DNA from: Mallotus nudiflorus
Taxonomy: Eukaryota; Streptophyta; Magnoliopsida; Malpighiales; Euphorbiaceae
DNA length: 64,000 bases
Direction: 5' to 3'
Assembly: GCA_947683625.1 (NCBI GenBank)
Contig: CANTUR010000460.1
Location: forward strand, 1,851,001 to 1,915,000
Below the pieces are notes generated by a model. It had not been told where the DNA came from. It did not search any database and saw only the letters and a list, made by a program, of their open reading frames with translations. Both the position numbers and the translations under genes were made by a program. Every line of letters begins with the position of its first letter. Position 1 is the stretch's first letter. Shown here piece after piece: positions 1 to 10,836 of the stretch.

Positions 1-18
1 TGAACCTGAAGAAGTGTA

Positions 19-2082
19 TGTAAACACCCAATTTCTAGATAATAAATTATGGATGTGACAAAGGACTCAAATGATGAAAATGTTATGAGTAGGTCTCCAA
101 CACTTGAATTTTGAAACCTTAAAAGTTCGAATACGTTTTCAAAAAGAGTTTCATTATTTTTTAAGGACTTAATTGTAATACATTTTCAAGACCTAATTAA
201 AAAAATTTAATTTCTTTCAAGGGTCTTTTTGTAATTAAAAGTTAAAAAAATTTCAGAATTACGTAATTCCTATGTGTTTTTCATCTATTTTTGTATTTTT
301 TTACAGAAATTAAAAATTATTTTCTTAAGTTTTGAGTAGTTTAAAATTTTTTTGTAGGATTTATCTACAACTACAGGAAATAAATTCCTTTTAAAATTGG
401 AACTCTTTAGGAAATGTCCTTTCAAAATTGGAACTCTTAATATGTAAATTAAGGTTTTTTTTCTCCTTATAAAATGAGAGCTTAAACTCCTGGTAGAGAG
501 GGATGAAAAAAATTACACTGGAGAAAAAATATTGCAGGTAAGGAGTAAGAGGTTTTTTTTAGGAGAAAATAACAAGTTTTTGAAGATCTATTCAACAAAT
601 AAACAGTGATTTTACTACTCTGAGGAGCCAACCACAAGCATTATCCTCTCCCTACTTTCTTTTATTTTTCTTCTTTTGTTATGATTTTGATTTTTATTAA
701 ATTTCAATTTTACTGAATTTTTTATTATAATTTTATTCACTAATCATTGTTTTACCCTTTTATGATGGTGGTTATGGAGGAGATCACATGATGATCATAT
801 TTGGAGAATTAAATCTATGAAGATCCATGGAATGCCATGGATGGAAACGTGTAGCTAAACTTAATTTATAGGGTTTTTATTTAGCTTGTTTATTTTTATT
901 TATTTTTGGGTTGTATTAATTTTCTTTTCTTTTTTATTATTTCTCATTAGTACGTTGTAATAGCCCCAATAGTGGGAATAATGAAATTTGGTGTGTGTGC
1001 TTATGTGTTTAATTTTAATTAATTAGTTAGTAAAATTAGGATTTTAATTGGGTAATTGATTAAAATTAATGGTTATAGAAATCCTTGGATTGTTTAATTA
1101 AAATTGAATAAGATTTAAGTGGGTAAAGTTAGTTTTGCTTGATTAATTATTTTATTTTATTGTTTATGATCTTTTTAAGAAAATTAGGATTTTCAGAAAA
1201 ATAAGTTTAATTAATTGTTTGATCTTTTATTTGATTTTTTTTTTTTATGTTTTTTATTGTTTTTGGGCTTGTTTACTTGTGTTTATGTGTTTTGGGCTCT
1301 AGGCCCACATGAGGCTTTAATCCATTTAAATTTAGGTTTTTTTTAGGTTTAATTAATTAAAATACATTTTAGGCCTGTAATTAATTAGAGTTAGGGTAGA
1401 GATAACTTAGACCCATTTAGTTAATTAGACATAGGCTCACTTAGCCCATTTAATTTAAGCCTTTTCATTAATTTGTAAATTTAATATCACTTTAGAATTA
1501 AAACACATAGAATTAGGCCCACTAAATTAAATACTTCACAATTTGTAGATTCAGACCCATTTTTAGAATTAAAATAAATAGACTTAGAATCACTTAATTA
1601 AAATTGAATAAGGATTAGGCCCATTAGTTTTTAGGCTCACCTATAAATAAAAATATGTAGATTTAGCTCATTTAATCAATGTAGATTAGACTAACTTAGG
1701 GATTAGGAGTTTTAATGAATGCATTGTTTACTTGTATATTTCATGACTAGTTTGTCTGGAGTTGATTATTTTTTTAAGTGTTAATATGAAATTGCATGTA
1801 AATAGAGGATAAAATAGTAATTCATAAAGTAATTTTAAAAGAACACGAGACTAAAAGAAGTTAGTATTTTGTACCCATAATCTCTTGGTTATGGTGTTGG
1901 CTTTCTTTTAGGGAATCAAGTACCACCAGTTTAGATTTGTCCCAATTATTACCCTAGGTGGCGAATCCTCATCTCCATGCCATGTCTTTATGACAGTGGT
2001 TAGTGTGTTTTCTAAAGCTCTGAGCTCAAACAGTGTCACGGTTGCTAAGATCTTGGGCCCGTGTTAAACCCCGTCGTCTGCA
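19..2082 (+). mobile_element. Solo LTR, copy A, inserted into the Tat reverse transcriptase
   Basis: The unit starts TGTAAACACCC and ends CGTCGTCTGCA, so it has the TG...CA ends of an LTR. It is flanked by GTGTA (14-18) and GTGCG (2083-2087). The two differences are what deamination of both strands of one CpG would give, so this is read as a 5-bp target duplication. Removing 19-2082 and one duplication joins the gypsy frame at a Cys-Val-Phe stretch of the RT, which proves the insertion. A TATAAA lies near 468-475, about 30 bases before a likely transcript start, in agreement with plus orientation. Homologous copies lie at 28421-30443 and 52452-54747 on the minus strand. No internal coding region is present, so it is a solo LTR and not a full element. 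Confidence 0.85.
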
Positions 2083-4570
2083 GTGCGTTTTTGAGGTAAT
2101 GTCTAGTAAACTATTGGGACACACTGTCAGTCAAAAAGGAATAGAAGTGGACCTCGATAAGGTTAAAGCGATTAGAGAAATGCCTACACCAAAGAACAAA
2201 AAAGATGTCAGAGAGTTCATGGAGCATTTACAGTATATTAATAGGTTTATAGCTAAGTTAACTACTGTCTATAAGCCAATCTTCAAGCTTCTAAAGAAGA
2301 CTTAACCCATGATAAAAGATGACAAATGTTAAAAAGCTTTTGAAACTATTAAGAACTATTTGATAAATCCTCCAATCCTATAGCCACCAAAGTTAGGTAA
2401 GCCTTTAATCCTATATTTGGTGATTGAGAAGGATGAAATAAAGGCAATTCTAACTCAAGAAAATAAGAGAAAGTTAAACATGTAGTGTATTACTTGAGTA
2501 AAAAGCTAATGCAGTATGAAGCTAATTACAGTTTTATAGAGAAAACATGTCTAGCTGTAATTTGGGCGATGAAGAAGCTCTGACATTTCTTTTAGTCCTA
2601 TAGGGTATAGGCGGTTTCTAAATATAATCCTCTAAGGTACTTTCAAAAAACTCCCTTGCTTACAAGAAAGCTAGCCAAATGGTTAGTAATGCATATCGAA
2701 TTTGACGTAGATTATATGGCAAAGAAAGTAGTAAAATGGAGGGCGATAGCAGACTTTTTAGCTTATAATCCAATAGTTGATGAACAAGAATGGGAATTTG
2801 AATTTCCTGATGAACATTTGGGGGCCATAGAGGTACAAGGATAGAAAATGTACTTTGATGGAAATGTCAATAACAAAGGGACTGGTATTAGTATAATACT
2901 TGTCATGCTAGAAGGAGAAATGATCCTGATGGTGAAAAAACTCGAATTCAAGGTAACAAAAAATCAAGTAAAGTATGACACTTACATCTTCTGTTTGGAA
3001 GCACTGCACAGTATAGCGGCAGAGGATGTTATCGTGTATGGGGAATCTATGTTGGTGGTAAAATAGGCTTCTAATAAGTGGCAAGTAAAGGAAGACATGT
3101 TACATCCATATTGGGATTATTTGGTTGTTATTTTGTTACCCATTACTCAGTGCAAATTTATTCATCTATAGATATAAGAGAACTAGATAGCTAATGCTTT
3201 AGCTACTTTGGCTTCTATGTGGGAAAGTGGGAAATAAATAGAGGTTAGGCATCTAATATTAGTGAAGTCCCGAAACCCTTATTATGAAGAAATAAAGGTA
3301 ATGTCGGTGGATACCACTGAGAGGCTTTAGTTTTATAACTTAGAACAATACTTAGAAATGGGAAAATTCCCCAAGGATGTGGATAAGAAATATAGGATGT
3401 CCCTGCAAATGCTATCTCGATAATTTATCAGCTATAACGGGATATTGTATAAAAGAATGCCGACTAGAGTTCACCTAAGATGTGTTGATGAAGATGACTC
3501 CTAAAAACTTATGGAAGCGATTTATGAAGGAGTGTGCAGGCCACATATGAATGGGACAGCCCTAGCAAAGAAAATAGCTCATCAAGGTTATTTATGGATT
3601 ACCATGTAAATAGATTACGTCAAGTTTGTAAAGAGCTGCCATAACTGCCAAGCCTATGGGGACGTGAGCCATTTATCGTCTATGGAGCTCTAAGGAATGA
3701 CTTCTCCTTGGCCATTTGTAGTTTAGGGAATTGATATTATAGGAGAGATAAGTCGAGAGCATTGAGCAGCCATCGATACATTGTCATAGCAATAGACTAT
3801 TTCTTTAAATGGGTTAAAGTTGAGTCCTATACGACGGTCGGCTCAAAGCAAATATCAAGTTTTATCGAGAATAATATAATCTATAGATATGGGTTGTTGC
3901 ATCACTTTGTTATTGATAATGGTATTCAATTTCAAGTAGAGATGGCTGCATAGTTAAGTGACTACCAAATTGAACATCACATATCATCTTTGTACAGGCC
4001 ATAGGTAAATGGGGTAGTGGAAGCTACGAACAAGAATGTAAAGAAGATCCTAGCTAAAATTATGGAGAATTATTAGGATTGGGCAGATTCCTTGCAGTTT
4101 GCATTATGGGGGTATCAAACTACTATTAGAACTTCAACAAAGGTCACTTTGTATTCCTTAGTGTATAGGTGCATAGCCATGTTATCAATAGAGGTCAAGG
4201 TTTGATTACTAAGGGTTCTCTTAGAGTCCAAGATCCCTAAGTACCAATGGGTGGAAAGTTGACTGGCATAATTAACATTATTGGATAAGAAGAGGATGAG
4301 GGCTATCTATCATTCTTAGTTGTATCAGAAGAGGATAGTCTAAACTTTAATAAGAAGATCAAGCTAGGAAAAATCAAAGAAGGAGACTTAGTGATGAAGC
4401 TTACAAAGCTGATTATGACTGACCCATGAGGAAAACTCAAGTCAAATTGGGAAGGCCCATATGTGGTGAAAAAGTTATTCTTTAAGGGTGTTGTTATCCT
4501 ATCTGACATTGAAGGGAATGAATTTTGAGAGCCTATTAACTTAGATAAGCTCAAGAAGTACTTTCTGTAA
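2083..4570 (+). pseudogene. Tat-lineage gypsy pol: RT end, RNase H, aRNH, integrase (broken)
   Basis: This is the C-terminal half of a gypsy polyprotein that would copy and integrate the element's RNA. In order I see the end of the RT (2083-2305, with KLLGHTVSQKGIEVD and a following YINRFIAKLT), the first RNase H (about 2490-2780, YYLSKKLMQYEANY), a second archaeal-type RNase H opening with MYFDGNVNNKGTGI (2848-3230), the zinc-binding start of integrase (about 3540-3660, CHNCQAYGD), the integrase core (3700-4130, GIDIIGEI and VIDNGIQF) and a C-terminal GPYVVKK segment ending at a stop at 4568-4570. The first bases of the window (1-18) are the preceding RT codons, separated by solo LTR A. At least ten in-frame stops and some frameshifts make it inactive. 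Most stops replace Gln or Trp. Confidence 0.88.
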
Positions 4571-5469
4571 AAGTCTCGTTAGGGAGAAAACCTCAAAAAG
4601 AGGCTATCTAGGCAAAAGTTAGAGACAAAAATGAAAAAAATAAAAAGTCCTACTAGATTGAAAACCTTGAAAGAGGCAGTTTGGGAAAAATTTAAGGACA
4701 TGAAAAATGAGAGAGAGAGATAAAAATTTTTGGTTAGGAAACTTGCAAGGGCATGCGCACTAATGATATAAGACGTGTCAGAAGCAAAATGTATATGCAG
4801 ATTATCCTTAAATTAAAAGAAATAGATTGCTTTAATTACTATTAAATATTGCATTAAGTGTCTATTACAAATTGTTTAACGAAAGGGAAACTCTATCTTA
4901 CAAACAGAGAAATGACGACTTAATTCGTGAACTAATTTTGTTTTCTTCTCTTTTGTTGAGCACCCTAAGCACTCGATGCTTACAATTCTCTTGTCCGTTT
5001 ATTTCTAATAAACTCTTCTTTCTTTAACTATTACAATTGAATCCATGCTTTATAATGATAATTAGTAGTCTGATCTTTGTTGTAGTATATATTTCATTTA
5101 ATGATTCTACAAGGCCAGGTAGTGACTAAATGTTTAGGAAATTTTGAGAGAGGGGCCCTGTCTCAAACTCATGAACTAACCCCATAATCATTTGCTTATA
5201 CCTATATTGATGACAAAGACAAGTCGGGTTGTAAAAGTAGTAAAATAGAGATAAAAAACTGGAACGTAATAAGTGTAAGATCGAATAGTCACATGTTGTA
5301 ACCTCTACCATGGGCACATCCACTGAATTAGAGTATCAGGGAATATTGATAACCAGCTCTGAATGTTCTATGGTGTGGGATGTAGCTTTTTGGTTCAGTA
5401 ATGCTTGGCTCTATACCGTGCTATGTCTTTTAGAGGTTCAAGTAGTCTCAGTTTCTTATGGAACCACAT
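4571..5469. other. Tat 3' region directly after pol, no intact gene
   Basis: The first 250 bases are purine-rich and still resemble degenerate gypsy C-terminal sequence (repeated AAAACC and GAAAA blocks). After that I find no frame with family similarity. The short minus-strand frame at 5126-5323 and the plus frame at 5310-5492 show no recognisable motif. The region belongs to the long spacer between pol and the 3' LTR. Confidence 0.5.
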
Positions 5470-6240
5470 CTATAAAAGTGATGGGTAAGTAAAAATGCTA
5501 GCAAATTGAAAATAGAAGTCAGAGAATAAGAAACTTGCCTTCAATAAGAATGGACTTCCAAAAAATTGCTTGGTCTCCGTAAAGTTGTCTAGTCTGATAA
5601 TGGTTTCTACTAGAATGAGAGGAAAAGGGTTGAGTCCTGCTTCCACTTGATCTAAAATATGGAGGAGTTTTGAATCATAATTTCCAGAAAGCAAAATAAG
5701 TAGGAATTGAGCATACAAATAAAGTGCCATCATCCGGGGCCAATAGACCTCTCCCCTATCAGTGTCTATGACAACCTTAAGGAAGGGTTCTAAAGAAATC
5801 TCTGAATTAAGAAGGTAATGAAATGAAGATTGGGTTGAAAGATTGAATAGTCGAGCCATTTAGTATTTGATAGAATATGAGTCTGGAATTCCCAGCGTAG
5901 GGACTATGAGTTGGTAAGAGGAATTTATTTTACAACCTAGTAGGGCTTCAAACTCCTCTAGTAAGGGGCATAACTCAACTGTATTAAACTAGAAGACCTA
6001 TTTTTGAGGATCCTAAAATTGAGCTACTGCATTGAGAAAGGGGAAGTTAATTCATTTAGCATGTAGTCATCTGAAGATTGATAAGTGAAACGGTTTAAAT
6101 CTAGCCCATGATCTGTTATCTAAGCTTTTCAATATTGGTTATAGTATTGTAAGGCTTCTTTCAGTCATAATTCAAGCTTTTGAAGGTATTTAGAGAGAGA
6201 AAATGGAGGTTTGGGGTGAAGATGTCTAAAAATAAGGTTG
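5470..6240 (-). pseudogene. Antisense DUF7745-like gene remnant inside the Tat element
   Basis: On the strand opposite to pol, 5470-5859 is open for 129 residues. It contains EVYWPRMMALYLYAQFLL and EAGLNPFPLILVETIIRLDN, then FFGSPFLL. This pattern (arginine or lysine rich start, YLYA..L, GxNPFPxILAETIxxLD, F.GSPxLL) is what I know from the plant DUF7745 proteins, which are often found near retrotransposons and plant mobile domain genes. Upstream coding sequence continues to about 6240 in shifted frames with stops. The function of the family is not known. The gene is read antisense to the retrotransposon and has no visible start of its own. Assignment to DUF7745 is from memory of the family pattern and is moderately sure. 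Confidence 0.55.
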
Positions 6241-6283
6241 AAGGTAAGAAATTGGGAGTTAAAAGGGAGAAAATGACCTAGTG

Positions 6284-6340
6284 ATGAGGCGATCGCCTCA
6301 TCAAAGAGGCCACTTTAGCATGAAAAGGCGATCGCCTTTT
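6284..6340. repeat. GCGATCGC palindrome cluster 1
   Basis: Two palindromic cores, AGGCGATCGCCT at about 6291 and AAGGCGATCGCCTTTT at about 6325, lie 35 bases apart. The same core returns at 8820-8950 and in the 3' LTR at 10617, so it is a recurring module of this Tat element. It stands out because the surroundings are very AT-rich. Confidence 0.75.
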
Positions 6341-6559
6341 CAGAAAAAGTTCATGAAGCAATTTCCTCTTCAACAGAAGGCCATAAAGTGACCACCTCTC
6401 CAACAGTGACAATTGAAAAGCCTCTGGTGGATTATACAGTCTCAACCTTGTGAATCAAAATTTAGCAATATAAAAAGGGTATATGTGCAATTATTGATGC
6501 TAAAATTGTATATGAAAATTAAAATTCATTAAGACAAAAAAAAATTAAATTCTGCAAGC

Positions 6560-9255
6560 ATCTGGCTAACAAGAGTTAAAATGTGTAAGTGTCAGAATTG
6601 AACAAATAAATAGAAGCAACAAGCAAAAAAAAAAAGAATAGTTCATGGGCCTTAATTTATCAAGCGTTTGACTTGGTGCCCTCAGGATCATCCCCTCCTC
6701 TGGTGCTGTCATCGTCCCCGTCCTGGTCCTCATTGATCTGAAGGACTTTAATAAGGTGCTTAAGGGTAGCAATTCTCACCTGGCTGGCCTCATCATGATC
6801 TTGTTCAAGCATACCACAGGTTAGTAAACCATGCGAGCATGCATACATGTAAATGTAGGAGCATTTATTACCTTCCACTGCTAAGTGACATCCAATATGT
6901 AGTCCCTCTAAGCCTTGATTATCCAATACATGTATAGGCCTTGCTCCAAAGGAATTTGCATTATTAAAATAATGTTAGACCTAATAATTATGTCAAGAAT
7001 GGTTCAGGAGACAAGTTAAAAGCAACTCACATAAGTAGCGCCCCCATGAGTACATGCAGGCGTGAGATCCTTATCCAGGGTCAGAAACTGATGAGATAAC
7101 TCTCAAGGAGGAACCTAGTAATGAGCCAATAGATTGAGGGTGTGAGCAAAGCTACTAGCAACGAATTGAGATTTGGACATAGTAGGGGGTCCCATCTACT
7201 CAGCTGTAGTTGAAGTCCATGCTTTGCTCGGATCAAGTTGACATCTCTGAGGCTCTCTCTCCCACGTTTGAGGTCTGGTTTAGGGTACAGGTCTATTTAC
7301 TACAACCTAAAAACAAAAGAAAGCCATGTCGAGATATGATAGTCTTGGATTAAAAAGGGAGTATAAAATAATTACCTAAGAAATGGAGGTAGTAGCAAAG
7401 GGAACTGTCAACAAGAGGTGAATTTAGACAAACTCCATGTATCGGTTCTTAATCTGAACAATGTGGTCCACGGTTGGCTCTCTAGCGACAGCTTGATCGA
7501 GCTTAATACCCTTTAGCTCATGAGTCCACAACATGCTCCACAAAGGGCATTTAGGCATGCGCCTCATGCTAGCTCCCTAATTTTAGTTTAAGACCTGATC
7601 ATTAAGGTACTAGACTCGATAGCCTAGCCTATAAAGAAGGACCTTCCTTTGAGCTAATGGTCTAGAATGAGTAATCTCTATATTTCATCTATTTTTAGGA
7701 CCCCATAAGTCATTTTGGATCTGCAATTGAAGCACCAACAGGTAAGTGAGTTAAATTTTCAAAATTATTAACATTGGGTATGATTTTTGTAGATAATGCA
7801 TCTTGCATTAAAGAGTTCCGGTGCTGCCGATGAATGTGTACTCGAGCTAAATGCCTCTTTAGAACATGGCTATCGTCCCACCTACTGATGGTGGGGAAAT
7901 TGTCCCCCACTCGTAGAACACTAACAAGTAACTCTAACTCCAGGGCCTAGACCCGTGAAAGAAAGAGGGATAGCAAGTGTTAGTGAATAGATATTGAAAT
8001 AAATCAAGAAAAGGGAAAGTAAGGCTTACCAGGACGATGTGTCAAAATTCATAAAACCTCTTGGCCCTATAGACCACCTCGTCCATACTCAGGTACATAT
8101 AGGCTAGGGCACAACTACCCCAATCGTATGTAAATAGATCCAAGTCCTAAAGAGGTAGTAGGAACATCAAGTCCATCAAGCTGGCGATGTTAATAAAGAA
8201 GGTGGCACCAAGAAAATGAATAAAAAAAGCTCGAACCACATGGTTGACCTCATGAGGAGTGACTATCGTCGTAACTCTGTCCCTAGTATAAAAGCTTTAG
8301 ATTGAGTCAAGCTTGAGGGTATGGGTTCCCTTCATGTCCGGAATCATACCTAGAAGACAATTGATGTAAGTGGCCTTTTTTGGAGTCAACTGATGTAGGT
8401 TCACATTGAGGGGAACAAGATCTTTAACGCATGTAATCCTGGTGATAGTAGTAAAAGAGATGGGTTCTAGAGTGAGCTCCCCAAAGGGGAGGTGGAAAGT
8501 GTGCATCATGTTAAACCATCTCTCTATCAACGCATGGAGTGGCTAATAGTCTATTTAACCCTGCTCTAAAGGAAGCGAGAGTATGAAGTCCTCAAACTCG
8601 GTTCTTGAATTTGATCCTTCTAATCCTCGGTTAAGTCATTATAGAAAACTCGAGCCCTATGGAAGTTTCCAATGCCCTTAAATGTCTATGCATCATGCTA
8701 CAAAAGGGATAAAGGAAGTTAAATTAATGTAGTATAATTTTGTTACTTTTTTTAAGTGAAAAATGGTCAAGTGATTACAAACGGTTTGGTTCACCCTATT
8801 ATAAAGGCGTCGCACCTCATGGATGAGACGATCGCCTCATCACAGTGGCAATCACCTTTATGTATAAGGTGAGACCCTTGCACACTAACATAGAGGCAAT
8901 CATCCCTTGTCATGAGTCGATCACCCTATGGATGGGGCGATCGCCTCTGCGCAGTAGAGGATAGTGAACAATTTCTAATTTTTTCACCAAAGCCACAAAT
9001 TGCATGTTTAATCAATCTAGTTTTCAATTATAAATGATAAATGAACATAAATATAACCTAACCGATGTGATTTATAAGAAAAATAAGAAGAATTCAAGTA
9101 TTAACCTCTTCGGATGCCAATAAGCATATGTGACTCCTCAAATCTGCCAAGAGAGGAATTGTATCTCCTTTTGACAATCCAAGACTACATGGGGCATTTG
9201 CAGAAGGAGGAATGTGATCCAACTCTGGCATGGGTGGTGTTTTTTTGTTGTCCAT
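6560..9255 (-). pseudogene. Antisense plant mobile domain (PMD) gene carried by the Tat element
   Basis: The likely start is the ATG at 9255 on the minus strand (MDNKKTPPMPELDHIPPSAN), in a frame that stays open to 9094. The clearest domain is at about 8530-8050: ERWFNMMHTFHLPFGELTLEP, then after one stop a stretch with HVVRAFFIHFLGATFF and YDWGSCALAYMYLSMDE. These match the plant mobile domain, in which a W...THTFHLPFGEMT opening is followed by AR.FLL..LG and the WG.AALAYLYR..D block. A later part at 7910-7710 contains FPTISRWDDSHVLKRHL, like the end of such domains. An acidic tail (DEDQDGDDD type) lies at 6660-6926. PMD proteins of the MAIN/MAIL type act in the nucleus and in silencing in host plants, and transposon-borne relatives are known. 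This copy has several stops and frame changes and is not functional as it stands. Confidence 0.75.
8810..8960. repeat. GCGATCGC palindrome cluster 2
   Basis: The stretch contains GGCGTCGCACCTC, GAGACGATCGCCTC, GAGTCGATCACCC and GGGGCGATCGCCTCTGC within 150 bases. These are variants of a GGCGATCGCC palindrome flanked by CTC/GAG. It lies inside what would be an intron or non-coding part of the antisense PMD gene. Several variants carry the single C-to-T or G-to-A changes expected from deamination. Confidence 0.7.
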
Positions 9256-9559
9256 TTTTAAAAGAGTACAAGCACAAGAAAGAAGGAGAAAAGGGAAGTA
9301 GAGGAAGAGAAGAGAAAACAAAGAAAGGAAGAAAAGAAAAAAGAAGAAAAAAAGGTGGGTTTTTATAGTGAAAGAGGTTTGAGTTAGGTCTCTTAGGAAA
9401 AAAGGAAAAAATAAGAGAAGGGAGAATGAAGGGGTTAATCTCGGGAAATGAGAATTTGAAAAAAAAAAATTCCCAGGAACGTCTCGAGAAATGAGGTTGT
9501 GGGATGAAAGTTTTCTAGTTGATTTTCTAAATTGAGCGACGTAATGGGCCAAGAAAACC

Positions 9560-9835
9560 TAAGGATCATGTTTCAAAAGAAAGGGCTATTTAGGTTGTAT
9601 CCCCGAAGCTTTTGATTAAAAGAGGGCTATTCAAGTTGTATCCCTGAAGCTCATGATCAAGAAGAGTTATTCGAGTTGTATCCCCGAAGCTCATGATTAA
9701 TAAGAGGGTTGTATCCCTAAAACTCGTGATCAAGAAAGGGTTGTTCGAGTTGTATCACCAAAGCTTATGATTAAGAAAGGGTTGTATCCCTAAAGCTCAT
9801 AATAAAAAAAGGGTTGTTTGAGTAGTATCCCTGAA
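9560..9835 (+). repeat. Tandem repeat block 1 in the Tat 3' UTR
   Basis: Five to six diverged units contain GGGTTGTATCCC followed by GAAGCTCATGATCAAGAA. Unit length varies from about 35 to 55 bases because some units lack the GTTCGAGT part. The position between the antisense gene and the 3' LTR is the hypervariable 3' UTR in which Tat elements are known to amplify tandem repeats. Confidence 0.8.
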
Positions 9836-10245
9836 GTCCATATTTCGTTTGAGTAATGGTCGGTCTAGGAAAACCTGAGAGTCTTTATTTTAGTTGAGTG
9901 ATGATTGGGCCAGGAAAATTTAAAAGTCTTCATTTTAATTGAGTGATGATCATGCTAGGAAAACTTGAGAATCACATTTTGGTTGCGTGGCAATTGGGCA
10001 AGAAAAACCCAAGAGTCTTTATTTTAGTTAAGTGACAATCAGGCCAGGAAAACCCAAAAATCACATTTCAGTTGAGTGGTGATTGGGCCAGGAAAACTTG
10101 AGATTCACATTTCAGTTAAGTGATGTATCGAGCCAGGAAAACCTGAGAATCGCGTTCCATTGAGTGTTAATCTAGTCAAGAAAACTCAAGAGTCTACATT
10201 TCGATTAAGTGGTGTATCGCACCAAGAAAACCCAAGGATTGCGGT
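9836..10245 (+). repeat. Tandem repeat block 2 in the Tat 3' UTR
   Basis: About seven units of 50-60 bases repeat the pattern TTTTAGTTGAGTGATGATTG, GGCCAGGAAAAC, then C-rich or A-rich AAGAGTC. The block follows block 1 directly but has an unrelated unit. Similar single motifs already occur at about 9525-9570, which suggests that block 1 grew within an older array of block 2. Units differ mainly by transitions. Confidence 0.85.
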
Positions 10246-10404
10246 CACATTTTAAGATTAAAGAATTCATCTCTCGAGTGAAACTCAAAAGTTAGGTATG
10301 TTGTTTTATTATTTTCTTATGTTGTGCATGTGATTTTTTGAAAAATTGTCATTGCATGCATTTGGCTTTTTGAAAAATCAAGGACACCCGGTTTGATCGG
10401 CCCA

Positions 10405-10418
10405 TGATAGGGGTGAAC
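10405..10418 (+). other. Polypurine tract before the Tat 3' LTR
   Basis: GATAGGGGTGAAC directly precedes the TG that opens the LTR. It is where plus-strand DNA synthesis of a gypsy element would be primed. Two pyrimidines interrupt the purines, so the assignment depends on the LTR start chosen. Confidence 0.45.
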
Positions 10419-10595
10419 TGTGGATGCTCAATTTGGTCAACCTACAACAGAGCATGATGATGAGAAATTGTAAAATTTGAATTCAAGAGGGAAACCCAAA
10501 CTCTTCTAAAAAATGAGCCCGAGGGCTTAAAACCCATAAATCTGAGCCCAACAAGACAAGCCCAAGCTACCCCAACCCATTAGGCCCAGTGCAAG

Positions 10596-10680
10596 GTAGG
10601 CGACGCCTCTATGTAGAGGCGATCGCCTTTATGGCAGTAGGTGAAGAGGTGATCACCTCATCTTAGAGGTGCCAACTTTG
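10596..10680. repeat. GCGATCGC palindrome cluster 3, in the LTR upstream of the TATA box
   Basis: GTAGGCGACGCCTC, AGAGGCGATCGCCTTT and GAGGTGATCACCTCAT follow each other within 85 bases, about 150-200 bases upstream of the TATA box at 10831. A further AGGCGACGCCTCACTG is at about 11336. The position would suit transcription factor binding, but this is inference. Confidence 0.65.
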
Positions 10681-10830
10681 CAGTAGCCACTTGCCTCTAC
10701 ATTAAATGCAGAGGTGACTATGGCAACCAACTTGATGGGCCCACCTTAATTGCATCTCAATCTCTGGAATGAAAAAGGAAATTTTTTGGAAGAGAAAAAG
10801 GCTAAAAAATGCAATAATGAAAGAGAGTAG

Positions 10831-10836
10831 TATATA
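10831..10836 (+). promoter_or_regulatory. TATA box of the Tat LTR
   Basis: TATATA occurs in GAGTAGTATATAGGCTAGG, about 410 bases into the LTR. It is the only good TATA in the first kilobase of the LTR in plus orientation and is followed by a purine-rich leader, as in plant LTR promoters. Confidence 0.45.

Noticed and set aside
9114..9368. Plus frame of 84 codons with a Lys and Arg rich tail
   Set aside because: It is the shadow of the minus-strand PMD gene start and its purine-rich leader.
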